In this document: positions 23,157 to 32,425 of the stretch, one piece after another
Layout: each line of letters opens with the position of its first letter
Numbering within the stretch: the stretch's first letter is position 1
Program-made: the position numbers and the translations under genes
Origin: Pedobacter sp. SYSU D00535
GTDB taxonomy: Bacteria; Bacteroidota; Bacteroidia; Sphingobacteriales; Sphingobacteriaceae
Direction: 5' to 3'
Assembly (NCBI RefSeq): GCF_017355855.1
Contig: NZ_JAFEWD010000001.1
Location: 372,001-436,000, forward strand
DNA length: 64,000 bases
The notes under the pieces: model-generated
Told to the model about the DNA's origin: nothing
What the model saw: the letters and a program-made list of their open reading frames with translations, nothing else
Database searches by the model: none

Positions 23157-25931
23157 ATGCATAAGATAAGCACATTACTTCTTGCAATGCTCATCTCGAT
23201 CCAGGTCTTTTCTCAGGATTTGAGTTTATATGATATTAAATGTGAGAATAAGGTAAATCCGCTGGGGGTGGAGATGCTCAGCCCGAGACTAAGCTGGAAG
23301 ATAAAATCCGCGAACAGAGGAGTAAAACAAGTTGCTTACAGAGTATTAGTGTCGGACGACCTGTCAAACCTAAAGCAGAATAAGGGAAATGTGTGGGATT
23401 CTAAAAAAGTAACATCCTCGGCTTCTATACAAGTACCCTACAGTGGCAATCGCCTCCAACCTGCAAAAAAGTATTTCTGGAAGGTGATGATCTGGGATAA
23501 CAACAACAAGAGTTCCGCATGGAGTGATCCTGCATCCTTCAGCATGGGGCTGCTCTCGCCAGCTGACTGGAAGGGAGCCAAATGGATCGCTTATGAAAAA
23601 CTTCCTGATTCTCTTATCACCCCGCTTCCTACAGATAAAAAAGTCGATAAAATAACTACCAACAATGTTTTACCGCTGTTGCGGAAGGACTTTTCGGTTA
23701 AAAAGAAGCTAAAACGAGCAACTGCCTTTGTTGCCGGACCAGGACATTTTGAACTTAGCATCAATGGAAAAAAAGTGGGTGACCACTTTTTGGATGCGGG
23801 ATGGACGAAGTACGATAAGGAAGCACTTTATGTAAGCTTCGACCTGACAGATAAAATAAAACAGGGTCAAAACACAGTAGGGGTTATGCTCGGCAATGGC
23901 TTCTACTACGTTCCGCCGGTGAAAGGGCGCTTCCGGAAATTGAAGGCCGCCTTCGGTTATCCAAAGATGATTACGAGAATTGTATTGGAGTACTCCGATG
24001 GTTCTTCAGAAAATGTGATCAGTGATCAGAGCTGGAAGACAGCTCCAGGTCCCATCGTTTTTTCGAGCATCTACGGTGGTGAAGACTATAATGCAAATTT
24101 GGAGCAAAACGGTTGGAACAAGCCGGGATTCAAAGCGACCAATTGGAGAAATGTATTGCTGGTGGATGGCCCACCGAAGCTGCTTTCTCAGATGGCAGAA
24201 CCTCTTAAGGTTTTCGAACAATTTACTCCCGTTAGCACTAATACATTGCCCAACGGTGATTTAGTGTTTGACCTTGGACAAAATGCTTCTGGAATTATCG
24301 AGTTGCAAGTAAAGGGAAATAAAGGAGATACCGTGCGAATCGCTCCAGCCGAATTGCTGAAAGCGGACGGATCGGTGAACCAGCGACCAACCGGAAGTCC
24401 TTTCTATTTCACCTATATTCTTAAGGGAGAGGGGCTCGAAACCTGGCGGCCACGTTTCACTTACTATGGCTTCCGCTACCTACAAGTTGCCCGGTCTTCT
24501 GCGTCTAAAACAAAAAATAACGGTCTCCCGCAACTCGTAGGCATCAAAGGACTGCATACACGAAATGCAGCGCCACGGGTAGGTGAGTTTGTATCATCTA
24601 ACGAGCTGTTTAATAAAACTGATAAATTAATTGATTGGGCCATCAAGAGCAATATGGCCAGTGTATTTACAGATTGTCCGCACCGAGAGAAACTCGGCTG
24701 GTTAGAAGAAGTTCACCTCATGGGCTCTTCGATGCGCTACAACTACGACATTTCCAACCTTGGAAGAAAGAACATTCAGGACATGAAGACAACGCAACTT
24801 GAGAACGGTCTTGTGCCTGAAACTGCTCCCGAGTATGTGAAGTTTGAGTGGGGAGGGGACATGTTCCGCGATTCACCTGAATGGGGAAGCAATAGCGTTA
24901 TTATGCCCTGGTATATGTATCAGTGGTACGGAGATCGTCAGATTCTGGAGTCAAGTTACCCAATGATGCAGAAGTATCTTTCCTATCTGCAAACTAAAGC
25001 GAACAAGCACATCCTATCGCAAGGTTTGGGCGACTGGTACGATCTGGGACCGAAACCGCCGGGTGTATCGCAGCTTACGCCGATGGGCGTTACTGGCACT
25101 GCCATTTATTACTATGATTTAAATATCATGGATAGCATTGCGCAGATGCTTGGAAAACCTGCGGATGCAGAACGCTACCGAAAACTGGCAACTGAAGTAA
25201 AGGCATCCTTTAATCAACATTTCTTCAATAAGGAAACAAAGCAGTATGCCACGGGCAGTCAAACCGCCAATGCAATGGCCTTGTATATGGATTTGGTTGA
25301 GCCACAGTACCGCGATGCAGTACTTGCTAACCTGATAAAAGATATTCGGGACAGAGGCAATGCACTTACTGCTGGCGATATTGGATTTCGCTACCTGTTG
25401 AGAGTGCTTGAAAATGCCGGTCGTTCTGATGTTATTTTCGACATGAACAGTCGTACCGATGTTCCTGGCTACGGATACCAGTTAGCGAAAGGAGCAACTT
25501 CACTTACAGAATCCTGGGCTGCACTTCCTACAGTCTCAAATAATCACTTGATGCTGGGGCATCTGATGGAATGGTTTTACAGTGGTTTAGGTGGAATCCG
25601 GGCTACAGATGGCGCTATTGCGTTCAATAAGATAGACATAAAGCCGGAACCAGTAGGTGACGTAAATTTTGCGAAAGCGAGCTACGATTCTCCTTACGGC
25701 ACAATCCGGAGCGATTGGAAAAAAACTGCTACCGATTTTCAGATAACCGTAGAGGTTCCTGCTAATACTACCGCTACTATCCATATTCCGGCTAACGCGA
25801 CAGACCTGATCAAAGTGGATGACCAGCCGCTTTCAAATCAGAAAAACGTGCAATTTGCTGGATTTAAAGATGGTCGGGCAATCGTGAAGGTAGGTTCCGG
25901 GACTTACCAGTTCAACGCATCAAAAAAATAA
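23157..25931 (+). CDS. Alpha-L-rhamnosidase, GH78
   Basis: The 924-residue secreted enzyme has a signal peptide (residues 1-19, ending VFSQ). The GH78 order follows: an N-terminal fibronectin-like domain (YDIKCENKVNPLGVEMLSPR), a lectin-like Bac_rhamnosid_N domain (FVAGPGHFELSINGKKVGD), a beta-sandwich, the (alpha/alpha)6 catalytic barrel from about residue 480, and a C-terminal beta domain. The catalytic signature DCPHREKLGW begins at D506, the family's DCPxRE(r)LGW motif, with further acidic residues in WGGDMFRDSPEWG. It releases terminal alpha-L-rhamnose from pectic or glycoside substrates in the periplasm. The next gene starts 7 bp after the stop. It is the first gene of block A. Confidence 0.93.
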   Translation: MHKISTLLLAMLISIQVFSQDLSLYDIKCENKVNPLGVEMLSPRLSWKIKSANRGVKQVAYRVLVSDDLSNLKQNKGNVWDSKKVTSSASIQVPYSGNRLQPAKKYFWKVMIWDNNNKSSAWSDPASFSMGLLSPADWKGAKWIAYEKLPDSLITPLPTDKKVDKITTNNVLPLLRKDFSVKKKLKRATAFVAGPGHFELSINGKKVGDHFLDAGWTKYDKEALYVSFDLTDKIKQGQNTVGVMLGNGFYYVPPVKGRFRKLKAAFGYPKMITRIVLEYSDGSSENVISDQSWKTAPGPIVFSSIYGGEDYNANLEQNGWNKPGFKATNWRNVLLVDGPPKLLSQMAEPLKVFEQFTPVSTNTLPNGDLVFDLGQNASGIIELQVKGNKGDTVRIAPAELLKADGSVNQRPTGSPFYFTYILKGEGLETWRPRFTYYGFRYLQVARSSASKTKNNGLPQLVGIKGLHTRNAAPRVGEFVSSNELFNKTDKLIDWAIKSNMASVFTDCPHREKLGWLEEVHLMGSSMRYNYDISNLGRKNIQDMKTTQLENGLVPETAPEYVKFEWGGDMFRDSPEWGSNSVIMPWYMYQWYGDRQILESSYPMMQKYLSYLQTKANKHILSQGLGDWYDLGPKPPGVSQLTPMGVTGTAIYYYDLNIMDSIAQMLGKPADAERYRKLATEVKASFNQHFFNKETKQYATGSQTANAMALYMDLVEPQYRDAVLANLIKDIRDRGNALTAGDIGFRYLLRVLENAGRSDVIFDMNSRTDVPGYGYQLAKGATSLTESWAALPTVSNNHLMLGHLMEWFYSGLGGIRATDGAIAFNKIDIKPEPVGDVNFAKASYDSPYGTIRSDWKKTATDFQITVEVPANTTATIHIPANATDLIKVDDQPLSNQKNVQFAGFKDGRAIVKVGSGTYQFNASKK

Positions 25932-25938
25932 CAAACAC

Positions 25939-27057
25939 ATGAAACTTAGATATTTAACACTCTTCTTTCTTCTGGCTTCAGCTTCGCCAAGTCTTGCCCA
26001 GAACAGTAATGCTACAGTCCCACAAGAAAAAATGCAGGAACTGTATAATGAGATAAAAACTCCTTACAAATACGGGCTGGTAAAAGTTCCGGAGGATAAT
26101 TCAAAAAAACTTGATTGTCCCAGCGTTTTCAGAAAGGGAAATAAATGGTACATGACCTACGTAGTGTTCGACGGTCGGGGGTATGAAACCTGGCTTGCAA
26201 AAAGTAAAGACCTGCTGAACTGGGAAACCTTGGGCAAGGTGATGAGCTTTGGAGCAGATACGAGCAAGTGGGACGCCCATCAGCGTGCAGGTTATATTGC
26301 CCTGCAAGATCATAAGTGGGGTGGAAGCTACAAGCTAAAAAAACATAAGGGAAAGTACTGGATGTCCTATTTCGGTGGAGACACCAAAGGCTACGAACAG
26401 GGCGATCTGAAGATCGGAATGGCTTTTACTGAAAAAGACCCATCGAAGCCGCATGAATGGCAGCGCATGCCTAATCCCATTTTCACGTCAAAAGATGCTG
26501 ACGTCAGATGGTGGGAAAACCGAAAGCTATTTAAGAGTAGTGTTGTTTGGGATAAAGAAAAAACGACAGGGCATCCTTTTGTGATGTATTATAACGCCAA
26601 CGGAGATTCGGCAAAGAACAACATCAAAACACGTTGGTTCGAGCGGATCGGTATGGCTGTTTCTGATGACATGGTGAACTGGAAGCGATTCAACACGGAG
26701 CCAGTAGTACATCATCCGGTTGGAATTACTGGTGACGCAGTTCTGCAGAAAATTAATGATACTTGGGTGATGTTTTACTTCGGTGCTTTCTGGCAAGATC
26801 GTAAAGGTGCTTTCAATCGCTTTGCAGCATCGAAGGATATGGTCAACTGGACCGACTGGAACGGTGATAATCTCATTGAATCTTCTGAGAATTACGACGA
26901 ATTGTATGCGCATAAGTCGTTTGTAGTAAAGCATAAAGGAGTAGTGTATCATTACTATTGCGGGGTGAATAAGGCTGAACAGCGAGGTATTGCTGTAGCT
27001 ACCTCCAAAGACCTTGGCAAAAGCAAACTAAACTTTGTAGCGGCTCCAAAAAAGTAG
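25939..27057 (+). CDS. Five-bladed beta-propeller glycoside hydrolase (GH43/GH117-like)
   Basis: The 372-residue exported protein (signal peptide ending SLAQ at about residue 21) has propeller blades marked by CPSVFRKGNKWYMTYVVFDG, KGKYWMSYFGGDTKGY, HPFVMYYNANG, NDTWVMFYFGAFW and KGVVYHYYCGV. Acidic residues at blade starts (such as LDCPSV and GDAVLQ) fit the catalytic arrangement of GH43/GH62/GH117 clans. The exact family cannot be set by eye; an arabinofuranosidase, galactosidase or related activity on pectic side chains is likely. It follows GH78 by 7 bp and is followed by a long hairpin. Confidence 0.75.
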   Translation: MKLRYLTLFFLLASASPSLAQNSNATVPQEKMQELYNEIKTPYKYGLVKVPEDNSKKLDCPSVFRKGNKWYMTYVVFDGRGYETWLAKSKDLLNWETLGKVMSFGADTSKWDAHQRAGYIALQDHKWGGSYKLKKHKGKYWMSYFGGDTKGYEQGDLKIGMAFTEKDPSKPHEWQRMPNPIFTSKDADVRWWENRKLFKSSVVWDKEKTTGHPFVMYYNANGDSAKNNIKTRWFERIGMAVSDDMVNWKRFNTEPVVHHPVGITGDAVLQKINDTWVMFYFGAFWQDRKGAFNRFAASKDMVNWTDWNGDNLIESSENYDELYAHKSFVVKHKGVVYHYYCGVNKAEQRGIAVATSKDLGKSKLNFVAAPKK

Positions 27058-27120
27058 GCCTAACAAATACATATAAGATTTTAAAATTGGTTCTAGTAAA
27101 TTGTTTAATGATTGGTAAGT

Positions 27121-27162
27121 CAGGTTCTGCGTCTTACGGTGCGGTAAGCGCAGAGCAACCTG
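27121..27162 (+). other. Long imperfect hairpin between the propeller glycosidase and the GH2 fragment
   Basis: Nested complementary arms pair 27121-27126 with 27157-27162, 27127-27131 with 27149-27153 and 27133-27137 with 27144-27148, around a 6-nt loop. Only a 1-nt and a 3-nt bulge interrupt it. There is no T tract, so an mRNA-stabilising or processing structure is as likely as a terminator. Confidence 0.5.
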
Positions 27163-27210
27163 GCTTCTCGACAGAAAATCACTACCTAAATCAGCCTTAG
27201 TGTACTAACT

Positions 27211-27522
27211 ATGCTATCGAAAATCAAAGTATCTGTTGGAAAGGACCTATCCTTTATATCGGTGATAGTGCTGGATGCAAAAGGTAACTTGGTGCCAAAT
27301 GCAAACCATCTGGTGAGCTTTGAGATAGCGGGTGAAGGAGCTATTGTGGGAGTAGATAATCGCTATCAGTCGAGCCACGAACCGTTTAAGGCTAACTACC
27401 GGAAAGCATTTAACGGCAAATGTCTGGCAATTGTTCAGTCGACTAAGAAATCTGGAAAAATAAAACTGGAAGCGACTTCGCAGGGATTAAGGCCTGCTAG
27501 TATCACTATAAAAAGTAAGTAA
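27211..27522 (+). pseudogene. Orphan GH2 beta-galactosidase C-terminal domain
   Basis: The 103-residue open frame matches only the C-terminal immunoglobulin-like domain found at the end of large GH2 beta-galactosidases (VIVLDAKGNLVPNANHLV, IVGVDNRYQSSHEPFKANYR, AFNGKCLAIVQSTKKSGKI). It has no signal peptide, sugar-binding domain or catalytic barrel. Similarity begins almost at the ATG, so the fragment keeps one whole domain. The upstream 150 bp shows no trace of the rest of GH2. It ends 1 bp before the GntR-type gene. It is probably a remnant of a deleted GH2 gene, although the intact frame allows a retained small protein. Confidence 0.72.
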
Positions 27523-27523
27523 T

Positions 27524-28567
27524 ATGAAAATGTCTTCTGCTTTTGCTAACAACTTTTTTGAGAATATTCAGGTAGATATGTATTCTGCTACTCCCAAGTA
27601 TCTACAACTTGCGTATTCAATTCTAAGTGCTATCGAAGCAGGGAAGATCCAAAAGAACATCCTCCTACCTTCGTTAAACGAATTGTCATGCAATCTCGAA
27701 ATATCCAGAGAGACAGCAGATAAGGGCTACAAATACTTGCAGCACATGGGCATTTTGCAAGCTATTCCCGGCAAGGGTCATTATGTGGCGACTACAGAAA
27801 TTAAGCAGGAAGTAAAAATTTGTCTTCTAATCAATAAGATCAGTGACGAAAAGAAGGTATTTTACGACGCCTTTGTTTCCAGTCTGGGGATGCAAGTGCC
27901 CATCGACTTCTATGTGTACAATAACGACTATGTGCTGTTTAAAAAACTATTGAGCGGTAAAGCCGACTATTCGCACTATGTCATTATCCCTCATTTCTAT
28001 GATCATGTGGCCGAGGCAGAGTCGCTGATTAACACTATCCCAAAAGAAAAACTGATTTTGCTCGACAAGAATATCTCTTCCATAAAAGGAAAACATGGCT
28101 GCATTTACGAGAACTTCAGAAAGGACATTTACGGTGCTTTAGAAAAAGCTTTGGTTCCACTCGGGAAATACGAGACGCTGAAACTGGTTTTTCCTGAGAA
28201 AAGTTATTTCCCGGAGGAGATCATTCACGGCTTCAATTCCTTTTGTCAGCAATATGCTTTCGAGCGAAAAGTAATATGTGATGTAGAAAATGAAGAAATA
28301 AACAGGAGAGAAGCTTATATTACCTTAACGGAGCCAGATATGATCACATTGATTGAGAAGGTAGGCGAACAGGGTTTTAAACTAGGGGAGGAGGTAGGAC
28401 TGATCTCCTACAATGAAACTCCTTTGAAAAAATTCATTCTCGACGGAATCACAACCATTTCTACAGACTATAGACAAATGGGAGTTCTGGCAGCCAAAAT
28501 GATTTCAGAAGATTACCGGGAGAAGGTAGAACTTAACTTTTCAATTAACCTTCGACCTTCACTTTAA
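27524..28567 (+). CDS. GntR-type regulator with LacI-like sugar-binding domain
   Basis: The 347-residue protein has an N-terminal GntR winged helix (about residues 18-90: PKYLQLAYSILSAIEAGKI, LPSLNELSCNLEISRETADKGYKYL, GKGHYVA) and a C-terminal periplasmic-binding-protein-like sensor (about 95-340, starting VKICLLINKISDEK and ending GITTISTDYRQMGVLAAKMI). This architecture (as in AraR-type regulators) binds a sugar and releases DNA. Lying among rhamnosidase genes, it probably controls block A in response to rhamnose or another released sugar. It begins 1 bp after the GH2 fragment and 9 bp before the beta-helix gene. Confidence 0.87.
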   Translation: MKMSSAFANNFFENIQVDMYSATPKYLQLAYSILSAIEAGKIQKNILLPSLNELSCNLEISRETADKGYKYLQHMGILQAIPGKGHYVATTEIKQEVKICLLINKISDEKKVFYDAFVSSLGMQVPIDFYVYNNDYVLFKKLLSGKADYSHYVIIPHFYDHVAEAESLINTIPKEKLILLDKNISSIKGKHGCIYENFRKDIYGALEKALVPLGKYETLKLVFPEKSYFPEEIIHGFNSFCQQYAFERKVICDVENEEINRREAYITLTEPDMITLIEKVGEQGFKLGEEVGLISYNETPLKKFILDGITTISTDYRQMGVLAAKMISEDYREKVELNFSINLRPSL

Positions 28568-28575
28568 ACAAAGCA

Positions 28576-30516
28576 ATGAGCACGATTTATAATAAACTGT
28601 TACCGATATTTTTCCTGGCCCTCTTTTTTTCTGAGACACAAGCAGTTGAAATTTGGGTGTCTCCGAAAGGATCTAATCAAAATCCAGGAACAAAGGATAA
28701 GCCGCTGGCGGATGTTGGAATGGCGATCCGTAAGGCTCGTGATCTGCGCCGTCTTGCTGATCCCTCTGTCGCAAATGGTGTATTCATCATCCTTCGCGGC
28801 GGAACTTACACCCTTGAAGAACCTATTTTCATTCGTCCCGAAGATTCTGGTACAGCAGCCAGTCCTACTGTAATACAATCGGCACCAGGCGAAATACCGG
28901 TGTTAAGTGGAGGAACGTCAGTAAAAGGCTGGAAGAAGGCAGCAGCGGCTGTTCCAGGCTTACCGGCCAAAGCGCAGGGACAGGTATGGGTGGCCGATGC
29001 ACCAATGGTGGGAGGAGATATTCTTGATTTCCGTCAACTTTGGGTGAACGATGAAAAAGCCACTCGGGCTCGTCATATAAACGCGGATAGCATGAGCCGC
29101 ATCCTCTCCTGGAATCACAAGGAAGAAACGACGTGGATCCCTAAACCAGCCGTCGATATATCTAAAGTGCAGGGAATGGAAATGTTCATCCACCAGTGGT
29201 GGGCAATTGCAAATCTGAGGGTAAAGTCGGCAGAAGTACGAGGAGATAGTGTAAAACTTTCTTTCTACCAACCTGAAAGCCGCGTGCAGTCCGAGCATCC
29301 CTGGCCAGCTCCCTGGATCTCCAAAAAAACTGGTAATTCAGCTTATATTTTGTCAAACGCCATTCAGTTCCTGGACGAACCCGGAGAGTGGTACCTGGAC
29401 AAAAGAAACTACAAGCTATATTACTGGCCAAGGAAAAATGAGAACCTGGCAAAAGCAGACGTAGTAGTGCCTGTACTGGAAACCTTGGTAGAGATGGAAG
29501 GAACGATTGACTACCCTGTTTCTTTTGTTAGCTTTAAAGGAATCCGCTTTGAACACAGCAGCTGGTTGCGCCCTTCGAAATTTGGTCACGTTCCGCTTCA
29601 AGCGGGGATGTATCTGCTGGATGCCTACAAGCTCAAAGTCCCCGGAACACCGGACAAGAAAGGCCTGGAGAATCAGGGCTGGATAGGCCGTCCTGCTGCT
29701 GCCGTGGAAGCTACTTTTACGAACAATACGTCATTCGAAAATTGCCGCTTCGAGCACCTCGCCTCTACTGGTCTGGACTATAAGCGTGGCAACCATCATG
29801 ATAAAATTGTAGGAAATTTATTTAAAGACATCGGGGGTACTGGAATTCATGTAGGCGTCTATTCTGACGAAGCTTTCGAGACTCATCGTCCATACAATCC
29901 GAGTAACGAGCGCGAAATCAGTTCAAACACCCTGATCGCTAATAATTTGGTGACGGATGTAACTAATGAAGATTGGGGATGCATTGGCATTAGCGCCGGT
30001 TTCGTCAAGGGGATTAACATCGAGCATAATGAAGTGAACGAGGTGGCATATACAGGGATTTCTGTAGGTTGGGGATGGACAAAAACCATCAATGGGATGA
30101 GTAACAACCGGATCGTTGCCAATAAAATCCACCATTACGGCAAGCACATGTACGACGTTGCAGCCATCTACACGCTATCGGCTCAGCCGGGATCTGTGAT
30201 CACCGAGAACTATGTCGACAGCATTTACAAAGCTCCTTACGTTCATGATCCAAACCATTGGTTTTATTTGTACACTGACGAAGGATCGTCATACTTCACC
30301 GTGAAAGATAACTGGACCCCCGCCGAGAAGTTCTTGCAGAATGCAAACGGACCCGGAAATACCTGGACCAACAACGGGCCAATGGTAGCGGATTCGATTA
30401 AGAATGCTGCCGGATTACAAAAAGAATATCAGTATCTTTTGAAGGAAAAAGTAGGGAATAAATCGAACAGAGCGATCAATAAATATACTCCGGATAATGC
30501 ATCGAATAGCAAATAG
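28576..30516 (+). CDS. Secreted right-handed beta-helix hydrolase, GH141-like
   Basis: The 646-residue protein has a signal peptide (about residues 1-23, ending TQA). An N-terminal segment typical of DUF1565/pectate-lyase-like helices follows (IWVSPKGSNQNPGTKDKPLA, ILRGGTYTLEEPIFIRPEDSG), with an inserted beta domain (about 110-310) and a parallel beta-helix core (about 370-570: NNTSFENCRFEHL, KIVGNLFKDIGGTGIHVG, IEHNEVNEVAYTGISVGWGW). This pattern resembles GH141, whose members include an alpha-L-fucosidase acting on rhamnogalacturonan-II; a polysaccharide lyase or other helix hydrolase is possible. Its 3' end overlaps the mutarotase-like gene by 20 bp, indicating one transcript. Confidence 0.72.
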   Translation: MSTIYNKLLPIFFLALFFSETQAVEIWVSPKGSNQNPGTKDKPLADVGMAIRKARDLRRLADPSVANGVFIILRGGTYTLEEPIFIRPEDSGTAASPTVIQSAPGEIPVLSGGTSVKGWKKAAAAVPGLPAKAQGQVWVADAPMVGGDILDFRQLWVNDEKATRARHINADSMSRILSWNHKEETTWIPKPAVDISKVQGMEMFIHQWWAIANLRVKSAEVRGDSVKLSFYQPESRVQSEHPWPAPWISKKTGNSAYILSNAIQFLDEPGEWYLDKRNYKLYYWPRKNENLAKADVVVPVLETLVEMEGTIDYPVSFVSFKGIRFEHSSWLRPSKFGHVPLQAGMYLLDAYKLKVPGTPDKKGLENQGWIGRPAAAVEATFTNNTSFENCRFEHLASTGLDYKRGNHHDKIVGNLFKDIGGTGIHVGVYSDEAFETHRPYNPSNEREISSNTLIANNLVTDVTNEDWGCIGISAGFVKGINIEHNEVNEVAYTGISVGWGWTKTINGMSNNRIVANKIHHYGKHMYDVAAIYTLSAQPGSVITENYVDSIYKAPYVHDPNHWFYLYTDEGSSYFTVKDNWTPAEKFLQNANGPGNTWTNNGPMVADSIKNAAGLQKEYQYLLKEKVGNKSNRAINKYTPDNASNSK

Positions 30517-31261
30517 TCTCTCTTATAAAACGTTTTTATCAACTATCGGGAAACTGATAGTTTTTTCTGTTTTAACAATCAACCTCGCTGCCTGCAAAGG
30601 CCTGGTGAACAGCGATACTAAATCTGCAGAGCAACGGGCAGATTCAGCAGCCGCCCAAAAGCCCTTGGTCATGGAGGTTATCGCGAAAAGCGGAAGTCTT
30701 GATACCGCGTTGCTTTTCAAGGCCATCCGCGAAAGTTCGATTCCGGAAACTGCTGTGTACAATTGGAATAATCGCTACGTAATCTTCGGGAAGATCGCTG
30801 ATACGGAATTCACTAAAAGTCTGATTCTGGCTAAACAGCCCGATCTGGACGTGAAGGTGTACCGGGATAAGTTCTATGAATTCAGCAGGGAGAAACATTG
30901 CCAGCCTAATGGTTTGGCTAGCGAATGGGATCACACCATTTTGACAGCTAATTTGGTGCAGGATTCCGTTTTACAGCAGGAGTACCTCGACTACCACGCT
31001 ACGCAGTTTGAGAAATGGCCTGAATTATCGAAAGGATTCTGCAATGCCAATTTCCAACAGCTCCTGATATTTAGAAACGGCAGGCAGCTGATGCTGGTAA
31101 TCAGTATCCCGAAAGGAGAAAGCCTGGATAAGCTGAATCCGAAAACAACGGAAAATAACCCTCGCGTGGATGAATGGAATAAGCTGATGGCAAAATATCA
31201 GGAGGGGATAGAGGGAACGAAGCCCGGCGAAACCTGGGTATTTTTAAAACCGGTAAAATAG
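30497..31261 (+). CDS. Exported L-rhamnose mutarotase-like lipoprotein
   Basis: The 254-residue protein has a lipoprotein signal ending LAACKG (Cys at about residue 33). Its C-terminal half (about 145-254) fits the L-rhamnose mutarotase family, a ferredoxin-like alpha/beta barrel (LVQDSVLQQEYLDYHATQFEKWPEL, QQLLIFRNGRQLMLVI, RVDEWNKLMAKYQ, TWVFLKPV). The preceding about 90 residues (GSLDTALLFKAIRESSIPETAVYNWNNRYVIFGKI) look like a second, diverged copy. Typical RhaM/RhaU is cytosolic and about 105 residues, so both the export and the doubling are unusual. Interconverting rhamnose anomers in the periplasm before uptake would suit the flanking rhamnosidases and symporter. Confidence 0.78.
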   Translation: MHRIANSLSYKTFLSTIGKLIVFSVLTINLAACKGLVNSDTKSAEQRADSAAAQKPLVMEVIAKSGSLDTALLFKAIRESSIPETAVYNWNNRYVIFGKIADTEFTKSLILAKQPDLDVKVYRDKFYEFSREKHCQPNGLASEWDHTILTANLVQDSVLQQEYLDYHATQFEKWPELSKGFCNANFQQLLIFRNGRQLMLVISIPKGESLDKLNPKTTENNPRVDEWNKLMAKYQEGIEGTKPGETWVFLKPVK

Positions 31262-31338
31262 ACCAACAAACATCATAACTACATCTTTTGTGCAGCCTTC
31301 GACTTGAGGGACCAGCAAAAGGTGATACAACAACCAAC

Positions 31339-32424
31339 ATGCTACGACTAGGAATATTAGGACTTGGAGAGGGCAGAAGCACCATCTCCGCTGCTTTAAA
31401 AAGTGAAAAATGGGTATTGAAGACTATCTGCGACATGAACGAGGAGATGTGCAGACAGCGCGCAAAAGAATTCGATTTCCACAATTATACCACCAATTAT
31501 CAGGACATGCTGGATGATAAGGAGATCGACGTAATTGCAATCTATACCCCTGATCATCTTCATGCTGACCATGTTAAACAGGCGTTACTACACGACAAAC
31601 ACGTGGTATGTACAAAGCCTTTCATTGATGACCTATCCAGAGCAAATGAACTCTTGGAAATCAGTGCTAAGACTGGTAAAAAGGTTTTTGTGGGACAAAG
31701 TTCTCGTTTTTTTGAGCCAATGAAACGTCAGCGAAAGGATTTTGAGCAGGGCTTGATAGGTGAGCTGATTACGATTGAGGGCCACTACCATGCAGATCAT
31801 CGCTGGTTCCTGGAAAAGGGCTGGTCTTTGAAGCAAGCTTTCAAGTGGTTATTTGGTGGCTTGAGTCATCCAACCGACTTCATCCGTTGGTACCTGCCTG
31901 AAGTTGAAGAAGTGATGGGTTATGGCATGCTGAGTGCCAATGGTGCAAAGGCAGGGCTAAAAAACCACGATACTATGCACTTTATCTTCAAGGCGAAAGA
32001 TGGAAGAATTGCCCGTGTGAGCGGTGCCTACACCGGCCCAACCCAGCCTACAAAACGCGACAGTGGCATGAGTTGCATCTTAAGGGGAACAGAGGGTGCT
32101 AGTCAGGCCGATTACCACGAATTGCGTTACGCTATTACCGACAACACCGGGGAGGAGCGCATTATTCATTGGGGCGACGCTACCCTGAAACACTATTTCC
32201 GCTTCGAGGGACAAAGTCACCATGCCGGCGAATACCAGAACTACCTGGAATACTTTGCAGATAGCATCAACGAGAACTTCACTGCCTGTCCAGATATCAA
32301 AGAAGGAATTGGCACTATTGCTTTGCTTCAGGCCATGGATAAGTCGCTGGAAACGGGCTTGCCGGTAAAAGTTGCGGATATATTGAAAGCATTCAACATC
32401 TCACCTGAATCTATAAGCCAGTAA
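31339..32424 (+). CDS. Gfo/Idh/MocA family oxidoreductase
   Basis: The 361-residue protein has the N-terminal Rossmann motif LGILGLGEGRST and the family signature in the form CTKPFIDDLSRANELLE, where the usual EKP is TKP. The C-terminal catalytic beta-sheet domain follows, with GGLSHPTDFIRWY placing a candidate catalytic His. Members oxidise or reduce sugars and cyclitols with NAD(P). There is no signal peptide, so it acts in the cytosol on an imported sugar. The ATG at 31339 is chosen because the Rossmann fold begins there; an earlier non-ATG start would add 17 unrelated residues. The symporter gene begins 1 bp after its stop. Confidence 0.87.
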   Translation: MLRLGILGLGEGRSTISAALKSEKWVLKTICDMNEEMCRQRAKEFDFHNYTTNYQDMLDDKEIDVIAIYTPDHLHADHVKQALLHDKHVVCTKPFIDDLSRANELLEISAKTGKKVFVGQSSRFFEPMKRQRKDFEQGLIGELITIEGHYHADHRWFLEKGWSLKQAFKWLFGGLSHPTDFIRWYLPEVEEVMGYGMLSANGAKAGLKNHDTMHFIFKAKDGRIARVSGAYTGPTQPTKRDSGMSCILRGTEGASQADYHELRYAITDNTGEERIIHWGDATLKHYFRFEGQSHHAGEYQNYLEYFADSINENFTACPDIKEGIGTIALLQAMDKSLETGLPVKVADILKAFNISPESISQ

Positions 32425-32425
32425 T

